Source: Terriglobia bacterium
GTDB taxonomy: Bacteria; Acidobacteriota; Terriglobia; Acidiferrales; UBA7541
Direction: 5' to 3'
Assembly (NCBI GenBank): GCA_020072805.1
Contig: JAIQGC010000061.1
Location: 1-40,694 of the forward strand
Length of the DNA: 40,694 nt
In this document: one piece after another, positions 1 to 8,412 of the stretch
How the letters are laid out: each line of letters opens with the position of its first letter
Numbering within the stretch: the stretch's first letter is position 1
Notes under the pieces: model-generated
The model's input: the letters and a program-made list of their open reading frames with translations, nothing else
The model's database searches: none
What the model was told of the DNA's origin: nothing
Program-made: the position numbers and the translations under genes

Positions 1-103
1 GGGGTGGATCAACTGGGCGCGGTTGATCATCTGGCTGGTGATCGGGCTGGTGATTTACTTCACCTATAGCGTGAAGCACAGCCGGGTGCGCGGGCACAGC
101 TGA
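1..103 (+). CDS. APC-family amino acid permease, C-terminal fragment
   Basis: Only the last 33 codons are inside the window, read from base 2 and ending at TGA 101-103. They encode one hydrophobic helix (IIWLVIGLVIYFTYS) followed by a short basic tail (VKHSRVRGHS). A final helix of the type LVIYFxYSxxHS is typical of the C-terminus of APC-superfamily amino acid/cation transporters, so this is probably an inner-membrane amino acid permease. A strong terminator follows at 131-171, which marks it as the end of a transcription unit. With so little sequence, another multi-span transporter family cannot be excluded. Confidence 0.6.
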   Translation, partial: GWINWARLIIWLVIGLVIYFTYSVKHSRVRGHS

Positions 104-130
104 GCGGAAGAGACAGCAAGAGCAGGAAGT

Positions 131-171
131 GCGGCGCGGGGGCGAAGAGCTTCCGCGCCGCGTTTGTTTTT
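131..171 (+). terminator. Rho-independent terminator after the permease gene
   Basis: A perfect 9-bp GC stem (GCGGCGCGG at 131-139, CCGCGCCGC at 153-161) encloses a 13-nt loop and is followed directly by GTTTGTTTTT. It lies 28 nt after the permease stop codon and separates that gene from the phosphatase gene downstream. Confidence 0.75.
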
Positions 172-203
172 GGCGCGTTCCGGCAGCGGCGTCCTCTTCT
201 TTC

Positions 204-231
204 TTGCCTATGGCTTCGGGTAGAGTAAGAT
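204..231 (+). promoter_or_regulatory. Putative sigma-70-type promoter of the SpoIIE phosphatase gene
   Basis: TTGCCT (204-209), a 16-nt spacer and TAAGAT (226-231) resemble -35 and -10 boxes. The expected start near 238 would leave a leader of only about 9 nt before ATG 247, and I see no clear Shine-Dalgarno sequence there. Confidence 0.4.
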
Positions 232-246
232 TCGCAACGGGCGCCC

Positions 247-2172
247 ATGAACAGGCTAACGGCAAGAGCGCGGGAAATCGGGAAGCGGGTGACGCGGCTG
301 GACGCTGCGGCGCTGGGGTTTGTGGCGGCGGGAGCGGTGGCGCAGGCGGTGGGGCTGGGGACGCTGGGCGGGATTTTGAAGTTCGCGGGAGTGGTGGCGG
401 CGGGGTATCTGGCGGTGCGGCTGGCGAAATGGTCGCGGGAGCGGGTGCTGTGGAGCCTGCGCAGCCGGCTGATTGTCGCGTATCTGTTTATTGCCGTGGT
501 GCCCGTGCTGCTGCTGATGGTGCTGGCCGTCCTGGCGGGACAAATTCTCTATTCACAATTGGGAGCGTATCTGCTTTACGAGGATGTGCAGAGCCGTCTG
601 GAACTGATGCAGAGCGCGGCGGAAAGCCTGGCGGGAGGGTCGGCGACGGGGGTGGCAGCGAGGGCGGACTTGCCCGGCTTACATATTGATTACAAAGAAG
701 ATACATCTTATTTGCAGCAGTTGGCGGGGGAGCGGGCCCGGTCGTTTGCGGGGATTGTGCAGACCGGGGGGCAACTGCGGCTGACGGTGCTGAGGCGCCT
801 CGAAGGGGGCCAAGGGGCCAAGGTGGTGGAGCTGGGCGTGCCGGTGACGGGAGAGTTCCTGGAGACGCTGGCGCCGGAGCTGGGGCCGGTGCAGGTGACG
901 GTGGCGCAGCGGGTGGAGGCGGGCAAGAAGACGAACAGCGTGAGGATCGGGGAGGCGGACTATCGCGCGGTGGGGAGGGTGGCCACGCGGCGGCGGGCGC
1001 TGCAGGCGGCGGAGTATTGGGTGGACCCGGTGATCGAGGGCTTTTCCAAGCTGGAGGCGACGTATGTGGCGGGCGGGGAGAGGGTGGAGCGGGGGCATCC
1101 GGTCTTCGCCTTTTTCAAGGCGCGGCCGTCGCAGTTGAACCGCAGGATATTTTCCTCGCTGGGGGAGTTGAGCCGGGGGAAGCTGCTGTATTTCCAGATG
1201 GCCACGGTGTTTCTGCTGCTGATCGAAGCGGGGGCGCTGGTGACGGGGATCATCCTGACGCGGGCGATCACCGGCGCGGTGGACGAACTCTACCGGGCGA
1301 CGCAGCATGTGCAGGCGGGTGACCTGACGTACCGGGTGAAGGTGGAGCGGCGGGACCAACTGGGCGTGCTGGGAGACTCATTCAACAAGATGACGCATTC
1401 GATCAACCAGTTGATCGCGGAACAGAGGCAACTGCAGAATCTGGAAAATGAAATCTCCATCGCGCGGGAGGTGCAGGCGCAGCTGTTTCCCCGGAAAATG
1501 CCGGCGGTGCCGGGAGTGGAACTGGAGGCGGCCTGCCGCGCGGCGCGGGTGGTGAGCGGGGATTATTACGATTTCATTCAGATGGGGCCGTCGCAAGTGG
1601 CCATGGTGGTGGCGGACATATCCGGGAAGGGGATCTCGGCGGCGCTGCTGATGGCCAGCCTGCAGGCGGCGCTGAGGAGCCAGGCGCTGCTGGAGGGAAG
1701 CGGGAGCCTGAGCACGGCGGAAGTGGTTTCCCGGCTGAACCGGCATCTGGTGCGGAATACGAGCGAGGACCGGTTTGCAACGCTGTTTCTGGCAGTGTAT
1801 GACAGCACCACGCGGCGGCTGCGCTACACGAATGCGGGGCACCTGCCGGCGGTGTGCATCGCGGGAGGGGTGGCGCAGAGGCTGGAAGCCGGAGGGATGG
1901 TGCTGGGGGTCGTGGAAGATTACCGGTATGAAGAAGGGGAGCTGGAGGCAGCGCCGGGGACGCTGCTGATCGGGTACAGCGATGGATTGGTGGAGCCGGA
2001 GAATGAGTACGGGGAGGAGTTCGGGATGCACCGGCTGGAGGCGGAGGCGATGCGCAGGCAGGGGGCGGGGCCGCGAGAGATTGCCGAGGCCCTGATGAAC
2101 GCCGCGGACGAATGGGCGGGGGCGGGGGAGCAGGCGGACGATATGACGGTGATTGTGGCGCGGTTGGGGTAA
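247..2172 (+). CDS. Membrane HAMP-PP2C (SpoIIE/RsbU-type) serine phosphatase
   Basis: 641 residues. The N-terminal hydrophobic part has helices around residues 18-58 and 74-98. An extracytoplasmic region of about 215 residues follows, then another membrane helix near 318-338 (ATVFLLLIEAGALVTGIILT), a HAMP segment at about 335-390 ending in GVLGDSFNKMTHSI, and a complete PP2C/SpoIIE catalytic domain. Metal-site motifs are all visible: SGDYYDF, VADISGKGISAALLM, YTNAGHLP, GYSDGLVEPEN and EQADDMTVIVARL. Proteins of this build sense a signal across the membrane and dephosphorylate an anti-anti-sigma (STAS) protein, controlling an alternative sigma factor by partner switching. No anti-sigma or STAS gene lies nearby, so the partner is unknown. 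The gene stands alone behind its own promoter. Confidence 0.9.
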   Translation: MNRLTARAREIGKRVTRLDAAALGFVAAGAVAQAVGLGTLGGILKFAGVVAAGYLAVRLAKWSRERVLWSLRSRLIVAYLFIAVVPVLLLMVLAVLAGQILYSQLGAYLLYEDVQSRLELMQSAAESLAGGSATGVAARADLPGLHIDYKEDTSYLQQLAGERARSFAGIVQTGGQLRLTVLRRLEGGQGAKVVELGVPVTGEFLETLAPELGPVQVTVAQRVEAGKKTNSVRIGEADYRAVGRVATRRRALQAAEYWVDPVIEGFSKLEATYVAGGERVERGHPVFAFFKARPSQLNRRIFSSLGELSRGKLLYFQMATVFLLLIEAGALVTGIILTRAITGAVDELYRATQHVQAGDLTYRVKVERRDQLGVLGDSFNKMTHSINQLIAEQRQLQNLENEISIAREVQAQLFPRKMPAVPGVELEAACRAARVVSGDYYDFIQMGPSQVAMVVADISGKGISAALLMASLQAALRSQALLEGSGSLSTAEVVSRLNRHLVRNTSEDRFATLFLAVYDSTTRRLRYTNAGHLPAVCIAGGVAQRLEAGGMVLGVVEDYRYEEGELEAAPGTLLIGYSDGLVEPENEYGEEFGMHRLEAEAMRRQGAGPREIAEALMNAADEWAGAGEQADDMTVIVARLG

Positions 2173-2192
2173 GGAAACATCCGGGTACCAAG

Positions 2193-2741
2193 ATGACAAA
2201 GAGGAACCGAGTGTTGCGGCTGTTGTTACTCGTTCTGATCCCTGTGGCGGGAGGATACCTCGTCTATATCAGGTGGCCACAGATTGCAGCCAGGGTCTGG
2301 CATTGGAGGCACGGATATTCGGTAGTTGTTGATGATTACGAAGTTCCGGTGCCCGACCATTGGCGAGTTTTGTATCTGGAGAGTCCACATAGTATTTTGT
2401 TGGGTGATACGCGCCGGAGAAAGCCTGGACGCCCTGGAAACGTGATCACCATCGATGTCCGCTCTCGTCCATTTCGTAACTTCGATTCTTGGATTAATGC
2501 CATGCGAACTCAGGCGGAACCCGATGGCCGAAGAGATTTTGAAAGAACCGTGGAGGTATCCGACGAACGAATCGCCTGTTTGGGAGGCTATCAATTTCGC
2601 GAATTGATGCATCTTCCGACGACCGATCCCATATCGCTAGAATGCTGGTCAACCGAGCGGCTGACCCTGCTCTTCGTGGGGACACAAGAAGGGTCCGAGG
2701 AATTCTATTCAATTGCTTCGCAAATCCGAAAAAGAAAATGA
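2193..2741 (+). CDS. Small membrane-anchored protein of unknown function
   Basis: 182 residues from ATG 2193, only 20 nt after the phosphatase stop codon. An upstream in-frame ATG at 2112 lies inside the phosphatase gene and would add 27 glycine-rich residues, so the later start is preferred. One signal-anchor helix (about residues 8-27, LRLLLLVLIPVAGGYLVYI) follows a basic start (MTKRNR), and the rest should be periplasmic. No family was recognised. The gene is visibly richer in A and T, with more varied third codon positions than its neighbours, which suggests recent acquisition. It may be co-transcribed with the phosphatase. Confidence 0.7.
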   Translation: MTKRNRVLRLLLLVLIPVAGGYLVYIRWPQIAARVWHWRHGYSVVVDDYEVPVPDHWRVLYLESPHSILLGDTRRRKPGRPGNVITIDVRSRPFRNFDSWINAMRTQAEPDGRRDFERTVEVSDERIACLGGYQFRELMHLPTTDPISLECWSTERLTLLFVGTQEGSEEFYSIASQIRKRK

Positions 2742-2800
2742 AAATTTGGTGGCGGAAAAGCAGGGTAAGAAGGAATATAGAAGAAGGGGCTTTGCTGGGC

Positions 2801-2806
2801 TATACT
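2801..2806 (+). promoter_or_regulatory. Possible -10 element of the SDR gene
   Basis: TATACT lies 22 nt upstream of ATG 2829 in the 87-nt gap after the small membrane protein. No convincing -35 box was found. Confidence 0.3.
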
Positions 2807-2828
2807 GAAAAACTTAACGGCGAAACTT

Positions 2829-3572
2829 ATGGCGATACGAAACCGCGTGGTATTGATAACAGGAGGCAGCCGGGGAATCGGGCGGGGAATCGCGCTGCGC
2901 TTCGCGCAGGAAGGCGCGCGGGTGGCGCTGGCTTACCGGTCGAATAAGGCGGCGGCGCAGCAGACGCTGCGGCAGATCCAGACGGTGGGAGCGGACTGCG
3001 TGGCGGTGGAGACGGATATCACGGTGCCGGCGCGCGCGGAGCAACTGGTGCAGACGGTGGTGGACCGCTTCGGGCGGGTGGATATTCTGGTGAACAACGT
3101 GGGGGATTTCCGCTGGGGAGTGCTGGCGGACTCGTCGGTGGAGGAGTGGAACCAGATTTTTTCGTCGAACCTGCAGAGCGTCTTCTATATGTGCCGGGCG
3201 GTGCTGCCGCACATGCGCAAGGGGCGCTGGGGCCGCATCATCAATATGGGAGCGGTGGGAGCGGAGCGGGCGTTCGGGCAGGCCAAGATTTCGGCGTATG
3301 CGGCGGCCAAGGCGGCGGTGGTGGCGCTGTCGAGGTCGCTGGCGCTGGAAGAGGCCAAGAACGGGATCACGGTGAACGTGGTCAACCCGTCGAACATTGA
3401 CGAGAAGGAATTGACGCTGAACGAAGCGCGGCGGATGAAGGATGCGCGCTTTCCCATCGGGCGGCCGCCGACGGCGGAGGACGTGGCCGCGGCGGCGCTG
3501 TTTTTTGCGTCGGAGGAATCGGAGTACGTGACCGGGCAGGTAGTGAACGTGAGCGGCGGGTGGATGTTGTAG
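2829..3572 (+). CDS. Short-chain dehydrogenase/reductase, FabG-like, catalytic Ser replaced
   Basis: 247 residues, the usual length of a classical SDR. The Rossmann motif is ITGGSRGIGRG (about residues 9-19), the NNVG motif is present, and the Tyr/Lys pair is YAAAK (Tyr157, Lys161). The position normally occupied by the catalytic Ser (N-I-G-S in FabG) reads N-M-G-A, with Ala142. The segment between it and Tyr157 is about two residues longer than in FabG and rich in charge (GAERAFGQAK). The C-terminal YVTGQVVNVSGGWML is typical of the family. The product is an NAD(P)-dependent oxidoreductase or a degenerate SDR; the substrate cannot be read from the sequence. It does not sit in a fatty-acid operon, so the symbol fabG is not applied. 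Confidence 0.85.
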   Translation: MAIRNRVVLITGGSRGIGRGIALRFAQEGARVALAYRSNKAAAQQTLRQIQTVGADCVAVETDITVPARAEQLVQTVVDRFGRVDILVNNVGDFRWGVLADSSVEEWNQIFSSNLQSVFYMCRAVLPHMRKGRWGRIINMGAVGAERAFGQAKISAYAAAKAAVVALSRSLALEEAKNGITVNVVNPSNIDEKELTLNEARRMKDARFPIGRPPTAEDVAAAALFFASEESEYVTGQVVNVSGGWML

Positions 3573-3629
3573 GCCGCGCCGGGCGATGGAGGCCTGGAGA
3601 GTTTTTGTGTTACGCCCGAATTGGAAGTC

Positions 3630-3671
3630 CTGCTTGTTCTGAAGCAGACGGGGCAAGCCCCGCCCCTACGG
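3630..3671. repeat. Intergenic hairpin repeat ending in GCCCCTACGG
   Basis: Two small hairpins lie side by side: CTGCTT/AAGCAG (3630-3635, 3642-3647) and GGGGC/GCCCC (3650-3654, 3657-3661). The second is followed by GCCCCTACGG, which also ends the palindromic element at 16007-16042. It lies between the SDR gene and nnrD and looks like a copy of a dispersed non-coding repeat. Confidence 0.5.
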
Positions 3672-3711
3672 AACCCGGTGGGAATAGGCAGTTTCGCAGT
3701 GTGAACCATCC

Positions 3712-5319
3712 ATGAAAGCACTTACCGCGGCCGAAATGCGCGAAGTGGATCGCCTGAGCAGCGCGCGATTCGGAATCCCCTCGAGACAATTAATGGAAGA
3801 AGCCGGAAGGCTCGTGGCGGAGCATGTGCGGGAGAACGTGCCGGGGTTGCCGGTGCGCGTGGCGGTGCTGTGCGGGAAGGGCAACAACGGAGGGGACGGG
3901 CTGGTGGCGGCGCGCTACCTGAAGAGCGCGGGCTATCAGATGCGGGTGATGCTCTTTGGGCGGGCGGCGGAGATGCGCGGAGACGCGGCGGAGAATCTGG
4001 CGCGGTGGAAGGAGGGCGGAGAAGGAGTCACGGAGGTTGTGGATACGGCGGGATGGGAAGCGGCGTGGGCGGAGGTGGCAGGCGCGGACGTGATTGTGGA
4101 TGCGCTGCTGGGGACGGGTTTGCGGGGAGCGGCGGAAGGGGCGGTGGCGCAGGCTATTGCGGACGTGAACCGTTTATCCGGTAACGGGACGAGCAGCCGG
4201 CCGAGACTGATTGTGGCGGTGGATATGCCCTCGGGGCTGCCCTCGGATGGCGGGGCGGCCGAGGGAGAGGTTTTGCAGGCGCATGTGACGGTGACGTTCA
4301 CGGCGCCGAAGGTGGGGCAATTGGTTTCGCGGGATGCCGCCGCGATAGGGACGCTGCGGGTGCGGCAGATTGGATCGCCCGCGGCGCTGGTGGAGGGAGT
4401 GGGGCAAGGGCGGGTGCGCTGGTGCGAGCCGGGGGAGTTTGCCGGGCTGCGGCTGGTGCGGGCGGCGGGAACACACAAGGGATCGTATGGACACGTGCTG
4501 CTGGTGTGCGGGTCGGTGGGGAAGAGCGGGGCGGCGGTGCTGGCGGGGCGGGGAGCGTTGCGGGCCGGAGCGGGGCTGGTGACGGTGGCGGTGCCGGGCG
4601 CGGTGCGCGCGGAGGTGGCCGTGGGACAGCCGGAATATATGACCGAAGGGTTGGATACGACGGAGGAAGGAACGGCGGACCTGAGCAGTTTTGGGTATGG
4701 GCGGATGGCGCGGATATTGGCGGGGAAAAGCGTGATGGGACTGGGGCCGGGGCTGGGAACGCAGGCGGCGACGCAGCAGTTCATCCGGGAAGTGGTGGGC
4801 GGGGCGGAGATACCGGTGATCCTGGATGCGGATGGGCTGAATGCGTATGCGGGGCAGACGGAGATGCTGAAGGGGAACCAGGGGAGGCCGCTGACAGTGA
4901 CTCCTCACCCGGGAGAGATGGCGCGGCTGATGGGGAGCACAAGCGCGGCGGTGCAGGCGGATCGATTGGGCACGGCGGTCGAGGCGGCGCGGCGGTGGAA
5001 TGCGTGCGTGGTGCTGAAGGGGTTTCATACGGTGGTGGCGGGGCCGGAGGGAAGCGTATTTGTGAATACGAGCGGAAACGCGGGGCTGGCCAAGGGCGGG
5101 TCGGGAGACGTGCTGACGGGCGTATTGGCGGGGCTGGAGGCGCAATGGGGGAGCGAAGATAGAACCAGAGTGGCGGCGCTGGGTGTGTACCTGCACGGAG
5201 TGGCGGCGGAGCGCGCGACGCGGGGAAGGGATTGTTCTGGGCTGCTGGCCAGCGAGGTGGCGGAGGCCATTCCGGCGGCGCGGCGGGAACTGCTGGGAGA
5301 GTTGCAGAAGCGTGGTTAG
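3712..5319 (+). CDS. nnrD: Bifunctional NAD(P)HX epimerase/dehydratase
   Basis: 535 residues, the normal length of the fused enzyme (also called YjeF or Nnr). It repairs damaged hydrated NADH and NADPH. The N-terminal epimerase domain (about 1-220) carries GNNGGDGLVAARYL and the VAVDMPSGLPSD motif. The C-terminal ADP/ATP-dependent dehydratase domain (about 240-530) carries THKGSYGHVLLVCGS, ILDADGLNAY, VTPHPGEMARLMG and GLAKGGSGDVLTGVLAGL. All nucleotide-binding glycine motifs are intact. Its 3' end overlaps the start of tsaE by 8 bases, an arrangement with tsaE that is common in bacteria and implies co-transcription. Confidence 0.95.
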   Translation: MKALTAAEMREVDRLSSARFGIPSRQLMEEAGRLVAEHVRENVPGLPVRVAVLCGKGNNGGDGLVAARYLKSAGYQMRVMLFGRAAEMRGDAAENLARWKEGGEGVTEVVDTAGWEAAWAEVAGADVIVDALLGTGLRGAAEGAVAQAIADVNRLSGNGTSSRPRLIVAVDMPSGLPSDGGAAEGEVLQAHVTVTFTAPKVGQLVSRDAAAIGTLRVRQIGSPAALVEGVGQGRVRWCEPGEFAGLRLVRAAGTHKGSYGHVLLVCGSVGKSGAAVLAGRGALRAGAGLVTVAVPGAVRAEVAVGQPEYMTEGLDTTEEGTADLSSFGYGRMARILAGKSVMGLGPGLGTQAATQQFIREVVGGAEIPVILDADGLNAYAGQTEMLKGNQGRPLTVTPHPGEMARLMGSTSAAVQADRLGTAVEAARRWNACVVLKGFHTVVAGPEGSVFVNTSGNAGLAKGGSGDVLTGVLAGLEAQWGSEDRTRVAALGVYLHGVAAERATRGRDCSGLLASEVAEAIPAARRELLGELQKRG

Positions 5320-5746
5320 GGAGCGCATCACGAGCACGGCGGAAGAGACGATCAGGCTGGGGCGGGAGATCGCCGCGGAGTTGAAGGCGCCGGTGCTGGT
5401 GCTGCTCTACGGAGAGCTGGGCAGCGGGAAGACGACGCTGGCCAAGGGGATTGTCAGCGGGCTGGGAGCGGCGGAGGAAGAGGAAGTGACCAGCCCGACG
5501 TTTACGCTGGTGCATGTGTATGGGAAGGGCGCGAAGGTGTATCACGCGGACCTGTACCGCATCGAGAGCGCGGCGGATTTCGAATCGCTGGGGATGGAGG
5601 ACATTTTCGCGAAGCCGGGCGTGGTGATTCTGGAGTGGCCGGAGAGGGTGCCAGTGCCGGGGGAGTGGCCGAAGGTGCGCATCCGGCTGGAGCATCTGGG
5701 AGGGGACCAGAGAAGGATTCGGGTGATGGGCGGGGATGATGAATAG
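5312..5746 (+). CDS. tsaE: tRNA threonylcarbamoyladenosine biosynthesis ATPase TsaE
   Basis: 144 residues if translation starts at GTG 5312, which overlaps the end of nnrD. A longer reading frame upstream is unlikely because it lies wholly within nnrD and adds residues with no family resemblance. The Walker A motif is GELGSGKTTLAKG. Further family marks are SPTFTLVHVYG and VYHADLYRI, where the Asp sits in the switch region. TsaE is the ATPase that works with TsaB and TsaD to form t6A37 on ANN-decoding tRNAs. Neither tsaB nor tsaD is in the window. Confidence 0.92.
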   Translation: MVRERITSTAEETIRLGREIAAELKAPVLVLLYGELGSGKTTLAKGIVSGLGAAEEEEVTSPTFTLVHVYGKGAKVYHADLYRIESAADFESLGMEDIFAKPGVVILEWPERVPVPGEWPKVRIRLEHLGGDQRRIRVMGGDDE

Positions 5747-5802
5747 GGCACAAAACGGCTTACCCGTTAACCTCCCGTGAACGCTCCCAGGATGTGTTCT
5801 TG

Positions 5803-5818
5803 CCCCTCATGGGAGGGG
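5803..5818. other. Short hairpin between tsaE and the cyclase-like gene
   Basis: CCCCTC and GAGGGG form a 6-bp stem around ATGG, followed by TTGTTA. It may be a weak terminator for the nnrD-tsaE unit; the T-tract is short. Confidence 0.35.
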
Positions 5819-5854
5819 TTGTTACGGTAAAGATTGCCCGTTGGGGCGGGTTGC

Positions 5855-8341
5855 ATGCCGACTGAACTGTTTTCATCGGACCCGGGAGGATCGGGCCGGA
5901 TCGAATTAACGCCATATCATGCGACGATCCCGCTGGGATCGATCGCCATTGGCGTTGACAATATCCATTACGACGTCTACCTCAGTCCCAAGTTCGTCCA
6001 AGCCTCGCGCGAATACCTCTTTGAACTGATCCGGCAGACGGTGAGCAATACGTATCTGGCCGGGATCGAGGTGCGTCCGGCGAAGAGCATTGACAGCAGC
6101 GGGTACCGCAAGCTGCTGAATGAATTGCTGCATGGCGCGCTGACGCAGGCCAAACACCACAAAAACATCGAGATTGACCACCTGTTCCGCGTGGCGCTGG
6201 TGAAGTTCCTGACGCAGGAGCTGGGCAACCAGTTCGGCAACCTACTGCTGGAGGGGAAGGCCTGGATCCGCCAGCGGGGCGAATATTTCGAGCGCAGCCA
6301 GGGGGCCCACGTATTGAAGGCGCGGCTCTCGGAGCTGCAGGCGGCGCGGCGCAACGTGCTGCGGGGGCCCGGGCAGCAGATCCAGCAGATGCTGATCGAC
6401 ATCGAGGAAAATGTAATCAGCAAGGCCCGCAAGGCGCTCTTCGGGGAGGACTACGCGCCGGTCTATGAGCTGCTGAAGAACCGCATCGTGTTTCTGGACG
6501 GGGGCAAGGACGAGATATTTTTTCTGGAAAATTACGTGCTGCTGGGGAGCTATGCGCGGGACCCGGACCGCTTCGAGGAGATGGACGCGCTGTTTCAGCA
6601 GTTTGTGCGGGAGGCGGGGATCGAGCTGTCGCTGGAATCGGAGCAGGGGGAAGCGGGGAAGAGCTACGGCGAACTGCTGGAGCAGGTGCACGCGGTGCGC
6701 AAGGACATCGCCACGCTGGAGGAGCAGCGGGAGGCGTTGCTGCGCAAGCAGGAGGGCGGAGGCGGAGGTCTGCTGTCGCGCTTCATGGGCGGGGCGGAGC
6801 CGGGGGATGTGCGGGCCTCGCTGAATGACGTGGAGATGCGCTTGAAGCACCAGCAGGTGCGGCTGGAGGAGTTGGGGCCGCAAATGGATGAGGCGCGGCA
6901 GAAGATGGATTTTTACCAGAAGGAAAACGCGGGGCGGCTGGGAGATTACCTGAACGAGCCGGAAAATGCGCGGCGGATGTTTGACGTGGCCTCGGCGGAG
7001 GGAGAAGAGGCGGGCAAGCGGGGGAAGCTGCTGGGGCGGCTGATTGACCGGCTGGAAGAGCGGGAAGTGCTGCTGCACGTGCTGGCCAGTTACGAGGTGC
7101 GGCCGGTGCGGCACGAATACTGCCCGCCGGTGCATTTGCAGCAATTGAGGAAGGCGCTGGTTTCCAAGGAGGAATTGAAGCGGGTGGAGGAGGTGCTGAA
7201 GCAGGTGCCGGCGCGGCAGTTGTCGCTGAAGCCGCTGGAAGAGCTGGCCAGGAGGATCCGGAAATATTCGAGGAGCGAGAAGGAACCGCTGGTGCTGAAG
7301 TTCGCCACGGATTTTCTGCGGCTGCGGAGGGACCTGCGGGACGCGGAGCATCTGGCGGCGTGCATGGAGCGCGTGAGCCTGGTGACCACGGAGCAGATGC
7401 GGGATCTTTCGCGGATGAACAACCGGCTCTATGAGTGCGTGCTGCAAGGGGAGGCGCGGGCGGCGGAAGAGCGGGTGATCTCGCACGTGATCATCAAGAC
7501 GGACGTGCGCGGGTCCACGGGGATGACCCAGGATCTGCTGGCGCGGGGGCTGAATCCGGCGTCGCATTTCAGCATGAATCTGCACGAGCCGGTGAAGAAG
7601 CTGCTGGACCGCTACGACGCGAAGAAGGTGTTCATCGAAGGGGACGCGATTATTCTGGCGATCTTCGAGACGGACGTGAACCAGGCGTATGCGCGGGTGG
7701 TGGCCAAGGCGTGCGTGCTGGCGCGGCAGATTCGCGCGGTTTCCAATACGTACAACGACAAGGCGTCGGCGGGAGAACTGCCGCGGCTGGAGATCGGCAG
7801 CGGCATCGCGTTTCAGGGAGACGCGCCGGCGTATTGGACGGACGGGGATTCCAAGATCATGATTTCGAAGGCGCTGAACCTCTCGGACCGGCTCTCGGGA
7901 TGCGCCAAGCTGGCGCGGCGGCTGCTGGCGGGGCAGAAGACACACTTCAGCGTGTTTCAGTTTCTCTCGGTGGTGGAAGGAGCCTCGGCGGAAGAGGCGG
8001 ATGAGTTTCTGGTGCGCTACAACATGAACGGGATCGAGCTGAACGAGGACGGATTTAAGAAATTGTCGGAAGAGATCTCCATGGACCGGATCGAGACGGC
8101 GCTGGAGATGCCCTGGGGCCGGGACCAGGTGACGCTGTGCTACGGGGAAGTGCCGCTGGGAGACTCGGTGGAGCTGATTGTGCTGCGCAAGGGATATGCG
8201 CGGGAACTGCTGCCGGACGGGCGGATCGGCAAGGCCACGGAGCATTCTTACTACGAAGTGTGCACGGCGCCGGCGCTGCACCAGTTGGTGGCGGCGCTGG
8301 CGCGGGCGCAGGCGGCGCAGAGCGGCGGGGTGCGGCAGTAG
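5855..8341 (+). CDS. Large cytosolic protein with C-terminal class III nucleotidyl-cyclase-like domain
   Basis: 828 residues from ATG 5855; a TTG seven codons upstream is an alternative start. No signal peptide or membrane helix is seen. Residues about 1-540 match no domain I recognise and contain long charged helices likely to form coiled coil (about 270-300 and 320-360, e.g. EEQREALLRKQE). The C-terminal part (about 540-760) has the landmarks of a class III adenylate/guanylate cyclase: IKTDVRGSTGMT with Asp550, FIEGDAIILAIF with Asp597, and ISKALNLSDRLSG with Asn675 and Arg679 at the spacing seen in the VNxAxR motif. All four residues needed for two-metal catalysis and transition-state binding seem present. 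The usual substrate-selecting Lys or Glu is not obvious, so ATP/GTP preference is unknown. It could also be a cyclase-derived sensor without activity. Confidence 0.75.
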   Translation: MPTELFSSDPGGSGRIELTPYHATIPLGSIAIGVDNIHYDVYLSPKFVQASREYLFELIRQTVSNTYLAGIEVRPAKSIDSSGYRKLLNELLHGALTQAKHHKNIEIDHLFRVALVKFLTQELGNQFGNLLLEGKAWIRQRGEYFERSQGAHVLKARLSELQAARRNVLRGPGQQIQQMLIDIEENVISKARKALFGEDYAPVYELLKNRIVFLDGGKDEIFFLENYVLLGSYARDPDRFEEMDALFQQFVREAGIELSLESEQGEAGKSYGELLEQVHAVRKDIATLEEQREALLRKQEGGGGGLLSRFMGGAEPGDVRASLNDVEMRLKHQQVRLEELGPQMDEARQKMDFYQKENAGRLGDYLNEPENARRMFDVASAEGEEAGKRGKLLGRLIDRLEEREVLLHVLASYEVRPVRHEYCPPVHLQQLRKALVSKEELKRVEEVLKQVPARQLSLKPLEELARRIRKYSRSEKEPLVLKFATDFLRLRRDLRDAEHLAACMERVSLVTTEQMRDLSRMNNRLYECVLQGEARAAEERVISHVIIKTDVRGSTGMTQDLLARGLNPASHFSMNLHEPVKKLLDRYDAKKVFIEGDAIILAIFETDVNQAYARVVAKACVLARQIRAVSNTYNDKASAGELPRLEIGSGIAFQGDAPAYWTDGDSKIMISKALNLSDRLSGCAKLARRLLAGQKTHFSVFQFLSVVEGASAEEADEFLVRYNMNGIELNEDGFKKLSEEISMDRIETALEMPWGRDQVTLCYGEVPLGDSVELIVLRKGYARELLPDGRIGKATEHSYYEVCTAPALHQLVAALARAQAAQSGGVRQ

Positions 8342-8376
8342 AGCGGCGGAATGGCAATCAGCCGGCGGGCGGCGCA

Positions 8377-8406
8377 TTGGCGCGCGGAGCCGGGAATCCC
8401 TATAAT
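8377..8406 (+). promoter_or_regulatory. Promoter of the selenocysteine tRNA gene
   Basis: TTGGCG (8377-8382), an 18-nt spacer and a perfect TATAAT (8401-8406). The expected start, 7 nt past the -10 box, is base 8413, the same base as the predicted 5' end of the mature tRNA. Confidence 0.75.
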
Positions 8407-8412
8407 TGCAGC

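Noticed and set aside
3712-5319. Long minus-strand frame opposite nnrD
   Set aside because: It is Arg/Pro/His-rich, a typical shadow of a high-GC gene, while the plus-strand protein has complete family motifs.
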